DNA of 38,780 nt from Pseudomonadota bacterium (lineage in GTDB: Bacteria > Myxococcota_A > UBA9042 > GCA-2863065). The stretch lies in the NCBI GenBank assembly GCA_947498315.1, contig CANMLD010000001.1, forward strand, positions 1-38,780. Reading direction: 5' to 3'. The first letter of the stretch is position 1; every line of letters starts with the position of its first letter. Below are positions 29,398 through 38,204 of the stretch, one piece after another. The translations under genes were made by a program, and so were the position numbers. The notes beneath the pieces are model-generated. The model saw only the letters and a program-made list of their open reading frames with translations, was not told where the DNA came from and ran no database searches.

Positions 29398-30486
29398 TCA
29401 CATGAGGCCGAACGCCGCGCGAGCGGCATCGAGATCGATGATGAGCTCGTCGCCATTGGCGGTCTTCTTGACCCGACCGGAGCCATAGGGATCGTACTCG
29501 AGCTCCTTGACCAGTTTACCGAAGACCTCTTTCAACGCGCGCGCGCCCAGGCGGGAGTTCTCAGTCGCCTTGTCGGCGATGAAGTTGATGGCCTCCGGCG
29601 TGACGGACAGCGTCATGCCGTACTCTTTGAAGTATGACTGAGACGTCGGCAGGATGGCGCCGGGGATGTCCTTCAGGATCGTAATGAGGTCGCGGGCTTG
29701 GAGCGCGCGTAGCGTAACGATCGAGTCGAAGCGGGCGAGGAACTGCGGGGTGATGCCGTAGCTGAACAAGTCCGAGTGGACGAGGTGATCGGCGATTTGG
29801 AACACGATGCGGCGTTCGACGCTGCCGTCGGCTTTCGTGATGAGACGGTAGGGTGGGTTCTTACCGCCGGCCGTCACCCGGTCGAAGACCTGATCGTAGA
29901 GCTCCTCGAAAGCACCGCCGGCGATGAAGAGGATGCCGCCGGTGTCAACCACCACAGGCTCCTTCCCCTCCGCTCCGTTTGGAAGCGTGACGGGGACCGA
30001 GACCATCTGCTTCTCGGACTCCATCAGCGTCAACAGACTCTCTTGCGCGATGATGCCCGACACGTTCGGCTCTTTGCCGACGTGCGATCGAATCTTGTCG
30101 ACCTCATCGACGAAGACGATGCCGTGTTCGATGCAGCGCTTCACTCGCTCGACGGGCGCCTTGTCTCCCACTCGAGCTCGAGCCTCCTGGGCCAGCTTCT
30201 CGAGCACCACCGTCGACTGCATGCCTCGTGACGCGAGGTCGGCGAGGAGGTTGGCGTTCATACGCACAACCGTCCCAAAGTCGGCGAATTCGGGGGAGGC
30301 CTTCAGTAGGGTTTCGACAGCGCGCATAATCGTGGTCTTGCCCGTGCCGGACCCGCCGATCATGAGGATGTTGCCGGCAGAGTGGCCGACGAGGTGCTTG
30401 TAAAGCGCCACGGACACTTCCCGCACGGCGGGACCTTGGCCAATGACGTGGGACTTCAACTTCTCGTAGATCTCTGGCGGCTGCAT
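29398..30486 (-). CDS. ClpX-like AAA+ ATPase without zinc, pore-1 and IGF elements
   Basis: The product has 362 residues. It has the ClpX order: HVIGQ, Walker A GGSGTGKT (44-51), Walker B GIVFVDEVDKI (122-132), GGILFIAGGAFEELYDQV, and sensor 2 SRLGARALKEV. The N-terminal zinc-binding domain of ClpX is absent. At the pore-1 loop (GYVG in ClpX) the aligned residues are ASRG, with no aromatic. In place of the ClpP-binding IGF loop there is GGKNPPYRL. It is therefore probably not a ClpP unfoldase. The nucleotide-binding residues look intact. ATG 30486 is chosen because the frame upstream to 30567 does not resemble the family. Confidence 0.85.
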   Translation of the reverse strand: MQPPEIYEKLKSHVIGQGPAVREVSVALYKHLVGHSAGNILMIGGSGTGKTTIMRAVETLLKASPEFADFGTVVRMNANLLADLASRGMQSTVVLEKLAQEARARVGDKAPVERVKRCIEHGIVFVDEVDKIRSHVGKEPNVSGIIAQESLLTLMESEKQMVSVPVTLPNGAEGKEPVVVDTGGILFIAGGAFEELYDQVFDRVTAGGKNPPYRLITKADGSVERRIVFQIADHLVHSDLFSYGITPQFLARFDSIVTLRALQARDLITILKDIPGAILPTSQSYFKEYGMTLSVTPEAINFIADKATENSRLGARALKEVFGKLVKELEYDPYGSGRVKKTANGDELIIDLDAARAAFGLM

Positions 30487-30641
30487 GGCGCGGCACGCTA
30501 CCGGACGGATCTCGTGGCGACAAGGCGGGCTCTTCACGCAGATCGGGTGAGTGTCCGATCTCGCCACGGTTCTATGAAGGCACTTTCACCCTCCAGTCCC
30601 CACCGGCCGCGTTCCAAAGTCTCGACTGTCTTCGGTCGCCC

Positions 30642-30671
30642 TTGACTTAACTGCCCAGATGCGACTAACCT
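30642..30671 (+). promoter_or_regulatory. Candidate promoter of the toxin-antitoxin operon
   Basis: TTGACT (30642-30647), an 18-bp spacer, then TAACCT (30666-30671). The -35 matches five of six consensus bases and the -10 is weaker. It would start transcription just ahead of, or within, the inverted repeat at 30671-30686. Confidence 0.5.
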
Positions 30672-30686
30672 GACCAAAAGAGGTCA
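30671..30686. promoter_or_regulatory. Inverted repeat TGACC-N6-GGTCA, candidate antitoxin operator
   Basis: A perfect 5-bp inverted repeat with six bases between the arms. It touches the -10 box and covers the AGAGG ribosome binding site of the antitoxin gene, whose ATG is at 30690. Phd/YefM antitoxins repress their own operons by binding such palindromes at the promoter, so autoregulation is a reasonable inference. Confidence 0.5.
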
Positions 30687-30689
30687 TCC

Positions 30690-30944
30690 ATGCAGCTAGC
30701 TCTCTCAGACGCGAAGACTCGCCTCTCTGAAGTCGTGCGCTCCATCCGCACGACGGGTCGCCCCGTCATCCTCACCGTCGATGGTGAGCCCGCCGTAGAG
30801 ATTCGACCGGCCCGCTCGTCCGAACGCGCACTGAGACGCCAGGATCTGAACGCGTTCGACGCCTTGTTGGGCGCTCTCCCTCACCTGTGGACTCACTCCG
30901 AGCCTTTCGACGCCGTCTCTGTGGTGTCGGAAGGTCGCCGCTAG
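30690..30944 (+). CDS. Type II antitoxin, Phd/YefM family
   Basis: The product has 84 residues. The N-terminal MQLALSDAKTRLSEVVRSIR, followed by GRPVILTVDGEPAVEI, is the Phd/YefM DNA-binding fold. The C-terminal half (LLGALPHLWTHSEPFDA) would wrap the toxin. ATG 30690 has AGAGG six bases upstream. It lies 18 bp before a PIN-domain toxin gene in the same direction. Confidence 0.9.
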   Translation: MQLALSDAKTRLSEVVRSIRTTGRPVILTVDGEPAVEIRPARSSERALRRQDLNAFDALLGALPHLWTHSEPFDAVSVVSEGRR

Positions 30945-30962
30945 TCTCGGGGCCCGTTCGCC

Positions 30963-31397
30963 GTGGCTGACGATGTCCTCCCCGCGCCACCCGTGCTTGA
31001 CGCGTGCGTCTTGGTCGCGGCGTTGGTCCCGACCGAGGCGCACCACGCGGCGGCGCGGCGTCTGCTCGCCCAGTCGCCTGACCGGGCCTTTCTCGTGCCG
31101 CCGCACTTCACCGTCGAGGTGCTTGCGGCGCTTGCCCGGCGCGGCGCCTCGCCCGAGCTGCTCGCGGGTGCCCGCGCTCTCTGCGAGAGCAACCGCATCC
31201 TCACGCTCCCACTCGATGAGGCGCTAGTGGAGGCGGCAGTCGAGATGGCGACCATCGCCAAGATACGCGCCGGCGATGCGCTCTACGCAGCACTCGCCGT
31301 GATGGAATCGGCGCCGCTCTTCACCCTCGACACGGACCTCGCGGCGCGGCTCAGCACCAGCTACCCCGACCTCGTGGTCGTGACGGATGTGCTCTAA
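30963..31397 (+). CDS. VapC-type PIN-domain toxin (ribonuclease)
   Basis: The product has 144 residues. The PIN acidic residues are in order: VLDACVLVAAL (Asp), a central Glu in HFTVEVLAAL, RAGDALYAAL (Asp) and LFTLDTDL (Asp). VapC toxins are Mg-dependent RNases, several of which cut tRNA or the 23S sarcin-ricin loop. The target here is not predictable. The start is GTG 30963. It is paired with the Phd-type antitoxin just upstream and convergent with the HExxH fusion gene. Confidence 0.9.
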   Translation: MADDVLPAPPVLDACVLVAALVPTEAHHAAARRLLAQSPDRAFLVPPHFTVEVLAALARRGASPELLAGARALCESNRILTLPLDEALVEAAVEMATIAKIRAGDALYAALAVMESAPLFTLDTDLAARLSTSYPDLVVVTDVL

Positions 31398-31421
31398 GGG
31401 ATTGGGAGCCGCGCCCCCTCG

Positions 31422-32489
31422 TTACCGGGCCAGCCCGACTCGACGCCGTGCGATGAGGCAGTTGTCGCTGCTTCGCGTGAAGTCGCGGCAGGTCCCCGGG
31501 CGATCGTCGTAGACCGTGCAGCCGTAGGGACCATCACCCTCGAGGTTGGCGCAGCGGCCACCTCGTCGCGCCACCAAGGTGCGGCGGCCGTCACGAAACA
31601 CCAGGTCCGGGTGCGAACGCACAAAGGGGTCGAGTCGGCTGATCTCGACGCCGTGAAAGGCTTCCCGACAGCAGGCGCCGCACGTCTGACAGTCGAGAGG
31701 CCGCTCGAACGAGAGGCAGCCGGGGAAGTCCGGGCGTACTCGTGGTCCGGGCGTGCCGGCTCGATGGTGGACGCGGCAGCGATCGCCGTCCCGGCCACGA
31801 TAGCGCCATGCGCAATCGCCACAGCTGCCCGGTCCCATGGGCCCAGAGACCGGGTGTCGGCCTGGGACTGGGCTCCAAAGCCGATTTCGCGCTGCGATCT
31901 CAGCTGTGCCTTTCAGAGCAGCCCTCAGAGCGCCAGCGTAGGGAGCCTTACGGGCTTCCCTCAGCCCCTGCCGCGCTCGTGCGATGACCCACGCTTCTTC
32001 GGGGCGATCGAGCGGGTGCGTGTCCAGGGCTTCGGGGGGCAGGTCTTCGTAATAGGGCCTCCAGACGGTCGTCGAGAAGAACAGCGCCCGGAGGCCAGCG
32101 CGGTCAGCGAGCGCCGCTTGCATCCTCAAGGCAGCGTACTCGAGGCCGACGTTCGCCGGCAGAGCGTCCCCGCTCTCTGCGACCGCCTCCTCGTCGGGAT
32201 CGGTGTTGTCGAGGCCGAAGTCCGGCTCGCCCCATCGGTCTGTGCCTTGGACGAAGCCGTGGCAAAGCTCATGAAGGATGAGCACCGCCAGGCAGTCGTC
32301 CGGGTCGAGGCTCTCGCGGGTCCCGACCGTGATGACGCCTCGGCCATCGTTCGAGGCGTACGCGTCGCCGGAACGCACCACATTGAAGCCGCACTTGGCT
32401 GCGCAACGAGTCCAAAGCGCGTCGACGTCAGCACGATCGAGCGGATGAGGCGAGGTAGCGGCGACTGAAGAGGGTTCTTCCGGGCTCAT
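31422..32489 (-). CDS. HExxH metallopeptidase-like domain fused to a CxxCxxCC (YkgJ-type) domain
   Basis: The product has 355 residues. The N-terminal half contains LAVLILHELCHGF (HELCH at 73-77) and a downstream acidic segment, DEEAVAESGD (about 99-108), which may supply the third zinc ligand as in gluzincins. The C-terminal third has CQTCGACC (Cys267, 270, 273, 274), then Cys313, 324, 334 and 344 in the order typical of the YkgJ/UPF0153 zinc- or iron-chelating family (RCANLEGDGPYGCTVYDDRP, GTCRDF). Between them is a further cysteine group (GSCGDCAW, DRCRVHH). No signal peptide is present. The function is unknown. Confidence 0.8.
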   Translation of the reverse strand: MSPEEPSSVAATSPHPLDRADVDALWTRCAAKCGFNVVRSGDAYASNDGRGVITVGTRESLDPDDCLAVLILHELCHGFVQGTDRWGEPDFGLDNTDPDEEAVAESGDALPANVGLEYAALRMQAALADRAGLRALFFSTTVWRPYYEDLPPEALDTHPLDRPEEAWVIARARQGLREARKAPYAGALRAALKGTAEIAARNRLWSPVPGRHPVSGPMGPGSCGDCAWRYRGRDGDRCRVHHRAGTPGPRVRPDFPGCLSFERPLDCQTCGACCREAFHGVEISRLDPFVRSHPDLVFRDGRRTLVARRGGRCANLEGDGPYGCTVYDDRPGTCRDFTRSSDNCLIARRRVGLAR

Positions 32490-32608
32490 GAGCGTCCGAG
32501 ATCACGGTGTTCAGGGGCGGGGGTGACGAACCGCCGAGAGGGTTATACTCTCTCGCCCGCAAGAGTCACCGCTGGTGCGCGTTACCGCCAGCCCCCGAGG
32601 AGTCGCCC

Positions 32609-33376
32609 GTGAGAATCGCGTATCCGCTCTATCTCGATGTGCCCATGCTCACGAGCGTCCTTGCGGCGCTCGACGACGGTCTGCCGCAAGGTGGGCCGCT
32701 CCGGGCCCTCGGTATCGATCTCGAGGGTCGGGTGGGCGCTGGCCTGGCCGCCACGGCGGAGAACGCGATCGCGCAACGTCACACCGTCGCGTCGCTGTTC
32801 AACGCCGCTCGCGTTCGATTGGCCGAGCTGGTGAAGCCCATTCATACCGCAGCTGACCTCGTCGGCATCGAAGACGGCGACTTCGTCGCGCTCTCCGGTA
32901 GCCTCGTCCGCAACCCGGTCTACGAGTTCATCACCGTCATGGAGCGACTCTTCGCGCTCAGCGCCGAAGGTGGCGAAGCCGCCACGACGGCCCTCGGTGC
33001 CCCGGTCCCCACCGAGACCCGCCAGATGTTCAGCGCGCTGCGCTCAGAGCTCGACGGCAGCCCGACCACCGCGGCGACGCTCCGCGGCGACAACGTGACC
33101 GCGGTCGTCAATCTGCAGCGCGGCTTCTTGCGTGACCTCTCGCTCGACGACCTTCGCTTCGGTCGAGTCCGCGTGCTGGGGAAGGCCGTCGGGACCATCC
33201 CAGCCGGACAGAGCTGGCAGGCGCTCTCGAGCTCGCTCGTCGGGCACATGGTCTCCGGCGCCTTCCGGGACGCCGTGCTCGGCCTCCGCGCCGTGAACCC
33301 CGAGAGCGACTTCCCGCTCACGCTCGCCGTCGAAGGGCCCGCGCTCTTCGTGGTGCCCCTCGCTGTGTATGTCTAG
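32609..33376 (+). CDS. DUF6414-like protein, unknown function
   Basis: The product has 255 residues with no signal peptide. It begins VRIAYPLYLDVPMLTSVLAALDDG and later has VALSGSLVRNPVYEFITVMERLF, a pattern I associate with DUF6414 proteins (a 'YLD..' N-terminus and a 'G.l..nP' central motif). It is a probable soluble alpha/beta protein. The start is GTG 32609 with GAGGAG seven bases upstream. The frame further upstream is not conserved in character. It is divergent from the HExxH fusion gene across a 119-bp gap that should hold both promoters. Confidence 0.6.
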   Translation: MRIAYPLYLDVPMLTSVLAALDDGLPQGGPLRALGIDLEGRVGAGLAATAENAIAQRHTVASLFNAARVRLAELVKPIHTAADLVGIEDGDFVALSGSLVRNPVYEFITVMERLFALSAEGGEAATTALGAPVPTETRQMFSALRSELDGSPTTAATLRGDNVTAVVNLQRGFLRDLSLDDLRFGRVRVLGKAVGTIPAGQSWQALSSSLVGHMVSGAFRDAVLGLRAVNPESDFPLTLAVEGPALFVVPLAVYV

Positions 33377-33418
33377 TCACTTGGGGTCGCCGCTCCGAGT
33401 GGTATCCCAGCCCTCGTA
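33377..33418. other. Gap between the DUF6414-like gene and the MITE-like element
   Basis: This short non-coding strip has no recognised signal except CCTCGTAGG (33412-33420), the left member of the imperfect direct repeat around the element. The rest of the gap up to pyrG (33634-33799) is also without recognised features, and the pyrG promoter is not obvious in it. Confidence 0.4.
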
Positions 33419-33633
33419 GGAGGGTGCTGATTTTCTCCCGTCGCCGGCCTTCGCGCTGCCTCACGGGAGCGGCGTCAGATGTCTGCGATACGTCCTCACG
33501 TACCTTTTGGTACGCTCCGGGCGTTTCTCGCTCGGGGCGCGGGGGTGTCCCCCGCCGGCAAGCGCAAGAACAGTCTTTCTTGCTGCAGTTCGACATCGCT
33601 TTGGCCGGCTCGGTCCGAAAATCAGCACCATCC
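33419..33633. mobile_element. MITE-like palindromic element, family A, copy 2
   Basis: GGAGGGTGCTGATTTTC (from 33419-33421) pairs with GAAAATCAGCACCATCC (to about 33633), 16 of 17 bases. After a mismatch block, GCCGGCC pairs on both sides. The interior matches copy 1 (19404-19576) throughout but has about 40 extra bases. The extra segment includes the stem GCGGGGG-TGTC-CCCCCGC near 33538-33555. Near-identical 9-mers CCTCGTAGG and CCTCGTCGG flank it. There is no transposase. It occupies most of the 423-bp gap between the DUF6414-like gene and pyrG. Confidence 0.78.
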
Positions 33634-33718
33634 TCGTCGGCGATATCCGTTGACTCGACTCATGGGCCATGATTAGCGTCCGCTCCCGGCTCGACGCCGG
33701 AACCCCTCCAGCCCGTAG

Positions 33719-35482
<1,764 letters not shown>

Positions 35483-35536
35483 TCATCTGAGGTCTCGGCC
35501 GAGAAGGCGCTACAGATCCGGCTGCAAGGAGCGACC

Positions 35537-35950
35537 ATGACCGACAAGACCGTCTTCGCCAGAATCCTCGATGGTGAGCTCCCCTGTCATCGAGTGTATG
35601 AAAGCGCGCACGTGCTCGCCTTGCTGGACATCTTTCCGCTGTCCTTCGGCCATACCCTCGTCATCCCGAAGCAACGCGTCCCTTTCCTGCACGAGCTCGA
35701 TGACGACCACGCGGCGGCGCTCGGCGTGGCGCTGCCCAAGGTCGCTCGAGCGGTGTTGGCCGCCACGGGCGCCACGGCCTACAATGTGCTTCAGAACAAC
35801 GGCGCTGAGGCGCACCAGGCCGTGTTCCACGTGCACTTCCACATCATCCCCAGCGTCGATGGCAAGGGGCTTGGCTTGGGTTGGCGGCCCGGCAGCCTCT
35901 CGCACGAGCGCGCGACCGAACTACTGACGGCCGTGCGGGCCCATCTGTAG
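35537..35950 (+). CDS. HIT-family nucleotide hydrolase
   Basis: The product has 137 residues. The histidine triad is HVHFHIIP near residues 96-103 (catalytic central His). FARILDGELPCHRVYE is at the N-terminus and GHTLVIPKQRV is the conserved block of HINT/Fhit-type proteins. It probably hydrolyses nucleoside phosphoramidates. ATG 35537 has AAGGAG eight bases upstream. It is 54 bp after pyrG and possibly in the same transcript. Confidence 0.9.
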   Translation: MTDKTVFARILDGELPCHRVYESAHVLALLDIFPLSFGHTLVIPKQRVPFLHELDDDHAAALGVALPKVARAVLAATGATAYNVLQNNGAEAHQAVFHVHFHIIPSVDGKGLGLGWRPGSLSHERATELLTAVRAHL

Positions 35951-35965
35951 TCCGCGGGGGCTCCG

Positions 35966-36925
35966 TCACACGGGCTGGCCCTTGAGTCCTTCGCACAGCG
36001 CCCAGAGCCTCCCTCCAGCCCCATCTGGGTCGCTGGTCCACGGCAACACATGAGTCCGTCGTTCCTCTCGGTCGAAGAAAAACTTCCCGGAGACTCCGGC
36101 GACCTCCGGGGACGCCGCGAGCCAAACCGAGGTGTCGGCGCCCTGATCGGCGTTGCGGAGCTGGTTTCGGAGCAGCCGTTCGAAGCGCGGGAGTGAGGAC
36201 TGCACTCCCGGCGTCGCCGCCCACCCCGGGTGCATCGCGTTGCTCGTCAGGCCGCTCCCGTGCCAGCGCTTCGCGAAGCACTCGTTCAGGATGACTTGGG
36301 CCCGTTTCGTTTGAGCGTAGGCCTTCACGCCGTCATACGGCTTCTTCTCCCAAAACGGGTCATCGAGATCGAGGCGTTGGGTGTACATGCCGCCCGAGGT
36401 GACGTGGATCACGCGACCCTGTGCTGCGCGCAATGACGACTCGAGCCCGAGCGTGAGCACGAAGCCGCCCAAGACGTTGGTCGCGAAGGACTTCTCGATT
36501 CCGGCGCTCGTCAACTCTCGCGTGGCGATCATCACCCCCGCATTGTTCACCAGCACGTCGACCCGGCGATGTTCGGTCGTTATTCGGCTTGCGAGCGCTT
36601 GGACCTGCAGGATGTCGCCCATGTCGCATAGCTCCAGGCTCAACGTCCCGCGCGGGTGGCCGCCGCGGAGCTCACCGAGCGCTTGCTCGCCTCGCTCGGG
36701 GTTCCGACAGACCATGACGACGTGCCCTCCAAGCCCGGCGAGCGCCTTTGCCGTGGCGTAGCCGAGCCCTGAGTTGGCACCCGTGACGACCACCACCTTT
36801 CCGTCCATCACTCCTTCGAGCAGTGGTTGCCAACGCTCCGATCGTATTCGGTAGCCTGCCGCGCCGTAGGATGGCGCCACGAGGAGGTCGCACGCGCTCT
36901 CCTTGATCTTCGACCAGAGGTTCAT
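35966..36925 (-). CDS. Short-chain dehydrogenase/reductase (DHRS12-like)
   Basis: The product has 319 residues. Cofactor-binding TGANSGLGYATAKAL lies near residues 48-62, and VLVNNAGVM after it. The active site has Ser in RVIHVTSGGMY and YAQTKRAQ (Tyr-x3-Lys). The 40-residue N-terminal leader (MNLWSKIKESACDLLVAPSYGAAGY...) is like that of DHRS12-type SDRs and may associate with membranes. The substrate is unknown. ATG 36925 has GGAG seven bases upstream. It is convergent with the HIT gene and divergent from the amidase gene. Confidence 0.88.
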   Translation of the reverse strand: MNLWSKIKESACDLLVAPSYGAAGYRIRSERWQPLLEGVMDGKVVVVTGANSGLGYATAKALAGLGGHVVMVCRNPERGEQALGELRGGHPRGTLSLELCDMGDILQVQALASRITTEHRRVDVLVNNAGVMIATRELTSAGIEKSFATNVLGGFVLTLGLESSLRAAQGRVIHVTSGGMYTQRLDLDDPFWEKKPYDGVKAYAQTKRAQVILNECFAKRWHGSGLTSNAMHPGWAATPGVQSSLPRFERLLRNQLRNADQGADTSVWLAASPEVAGVSGKFFFDREERRTHVLPWTSDPDGAGGRLWALCEGLKGQPV

Positions 36926-37014
36926 TTCACGCTCCAGGTGCTCTTTAGCCGTTACTGTGGCCTAGCGCGGCAGCTCTCGATTCGCAATGGGCCGCGCGAA
37001 GGCACTCCCCGATG

Positions 37015-38073
37015 ATGCGCATCGTTGCCATTGTATCCATGCTCTTCGCAATCAGCGTTCGCGACGGGCACGCCTGCACGACGTTTCGTCTCCAAGGACC
37101 GGACGGCCCGATCATCGGTAAGAGCTACGATTGGGCCACGGCGCCGGGTCACCTCGTCTGGAGCCCAGCGGGCCATCGAAAGCGTGCGTTCTTGCCTGGC
37201 TCTCTCGCCACGCCCTACGAGTGGACCGTTCGTTACGGGAGCGCCACCTTCGTGCAGTACGGTCGCGAGCTGCCGAACGGCGGTATGAATACGGAGGGGC
37301 TCGTCGTCGAAGTCATGTGGCTGAACGAAGCCGACACGATGACGACGGACGCTCGTCCTGCCGTCAGCGAGCTGCAGTGGATTCAGCTCCAACTCGACCG
37401 CCACGCCACGGTGAAGCAGGTCGTCGCCGCCGCCGGCGACGTCCGCATCGCGCGAATCTATGCCCACGTTCACTATCTCGTCTGCGATGCCACGGGAGAG
37501 TGTGCGGCGTTCGAGCCCATCGGCGGGCGTCTCGTCGTCACGCACGGCGACGCGATGGCCTTTCCGGTGTTGGCCAACGAACCGTATGCCGAGGGGCTGG
37601 CTAGTGCGAGGCAGTGCGTAGGACTCGGTGGCCACGGGCCCATTGGGAAGACGACGCGCTCCGAACACCGCTTCGCCCGCGCCGCGAGGCGGACCGGGGC
37701 ACCCGGGACCATGACCGACGCCTTTGAGCAACTCGATGATGTAGCGCAGGGCGACTATACGAAGTGGCAGATCGTCTATCAGCCGAAGACGCTCGAGATC
37801 GCCTTTCGGACAGCGAACGCCCGTGCCATCAAGCGCGTGGGGCCGCTGTCAGCGCTCTCGGCAGCCTGCACCTCAGGAGCGCTCTTCGTAGACCTCGACG
37901 TCGAGGCACCAGGTCCGGTGGCCTGGGCTCCCTGGTCGGCCGAGGCCAACACCCGGCTGCTCACGACCAACTTCCAAGACCTTGGCGCTTCGAAGCAAGA
38001 GCGTCGTCTCCTAGCCGTCCTCGCCGCGGCAGCAGCTGGCTATCCCGTCGGATTGCGCTGCGGAACGCCATGA
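37015..38073 (+). CDS. Secreted linear amide C-N hydrolase (choloylglycine hydrolase family)
   Basis: The product has 352 residues. A signal peptide ends at GHA, and cleavage leaves an N-terminal catalytic cysteine in CTTFRL (Cys21), as required in Ntn hydrolases. Family blocks are GPIIGKSYDWA, the LPNGGMNTEGLVVEVMWL region, and YHYLV-type HVHYLVCDATGECAAFEP. Members cleave bile salts, penicillin V or N-acyl homoserine lactones. The substrate here is not predictable, though periplasmic or secreted action is indicated. ATG 37015 or the adjacent 37012 could be used. The upstream gap to the SDR gene is 86 bp. Confidence 0.85.
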   Translation: MRIVAIVSMLFAISVRDGHACTTFRLQGPDGPIIGKSYDWATAPGHLVWSPAGHRKRAFLPGSLATPYEWTVRYGSATFVQYGRELPNGGMNTEGLVVEVMWLNEADTMTTDARPAVSELQWIQLQLDRHATVKQVVAAAGDVRIARIYAHVHYLVCDATGECAAFEPIGGRLVVTHGDAMAFPVLANEPYAEGLASARQCVGLGGHGPIGKTTRSEHRFARAARRTGAPGTMTDAFEQLDDVAQGDYTKWQIVYQPKTLEIAFRTANARAIKRVGPLSALSAACTSGALFVDLDVEAPGPVAWAPWSAEANTRLLTTNFQDLGASKQERRLLAVLAAAAAGYPVGLRCGTP

Positions 38074-38204
38074 ACTATCTCCATGCCTCACAAATTCGCT
38101 GGAAGCCTCGGGATTCCTTATGCTAATAGGCCGCGCCCAACAGAGCATCCAGGCCCCGCGGCGTGCAGGCTCGTTTGCGGACTCAGGGCAGGGAGGCCCA
38201 TCCA

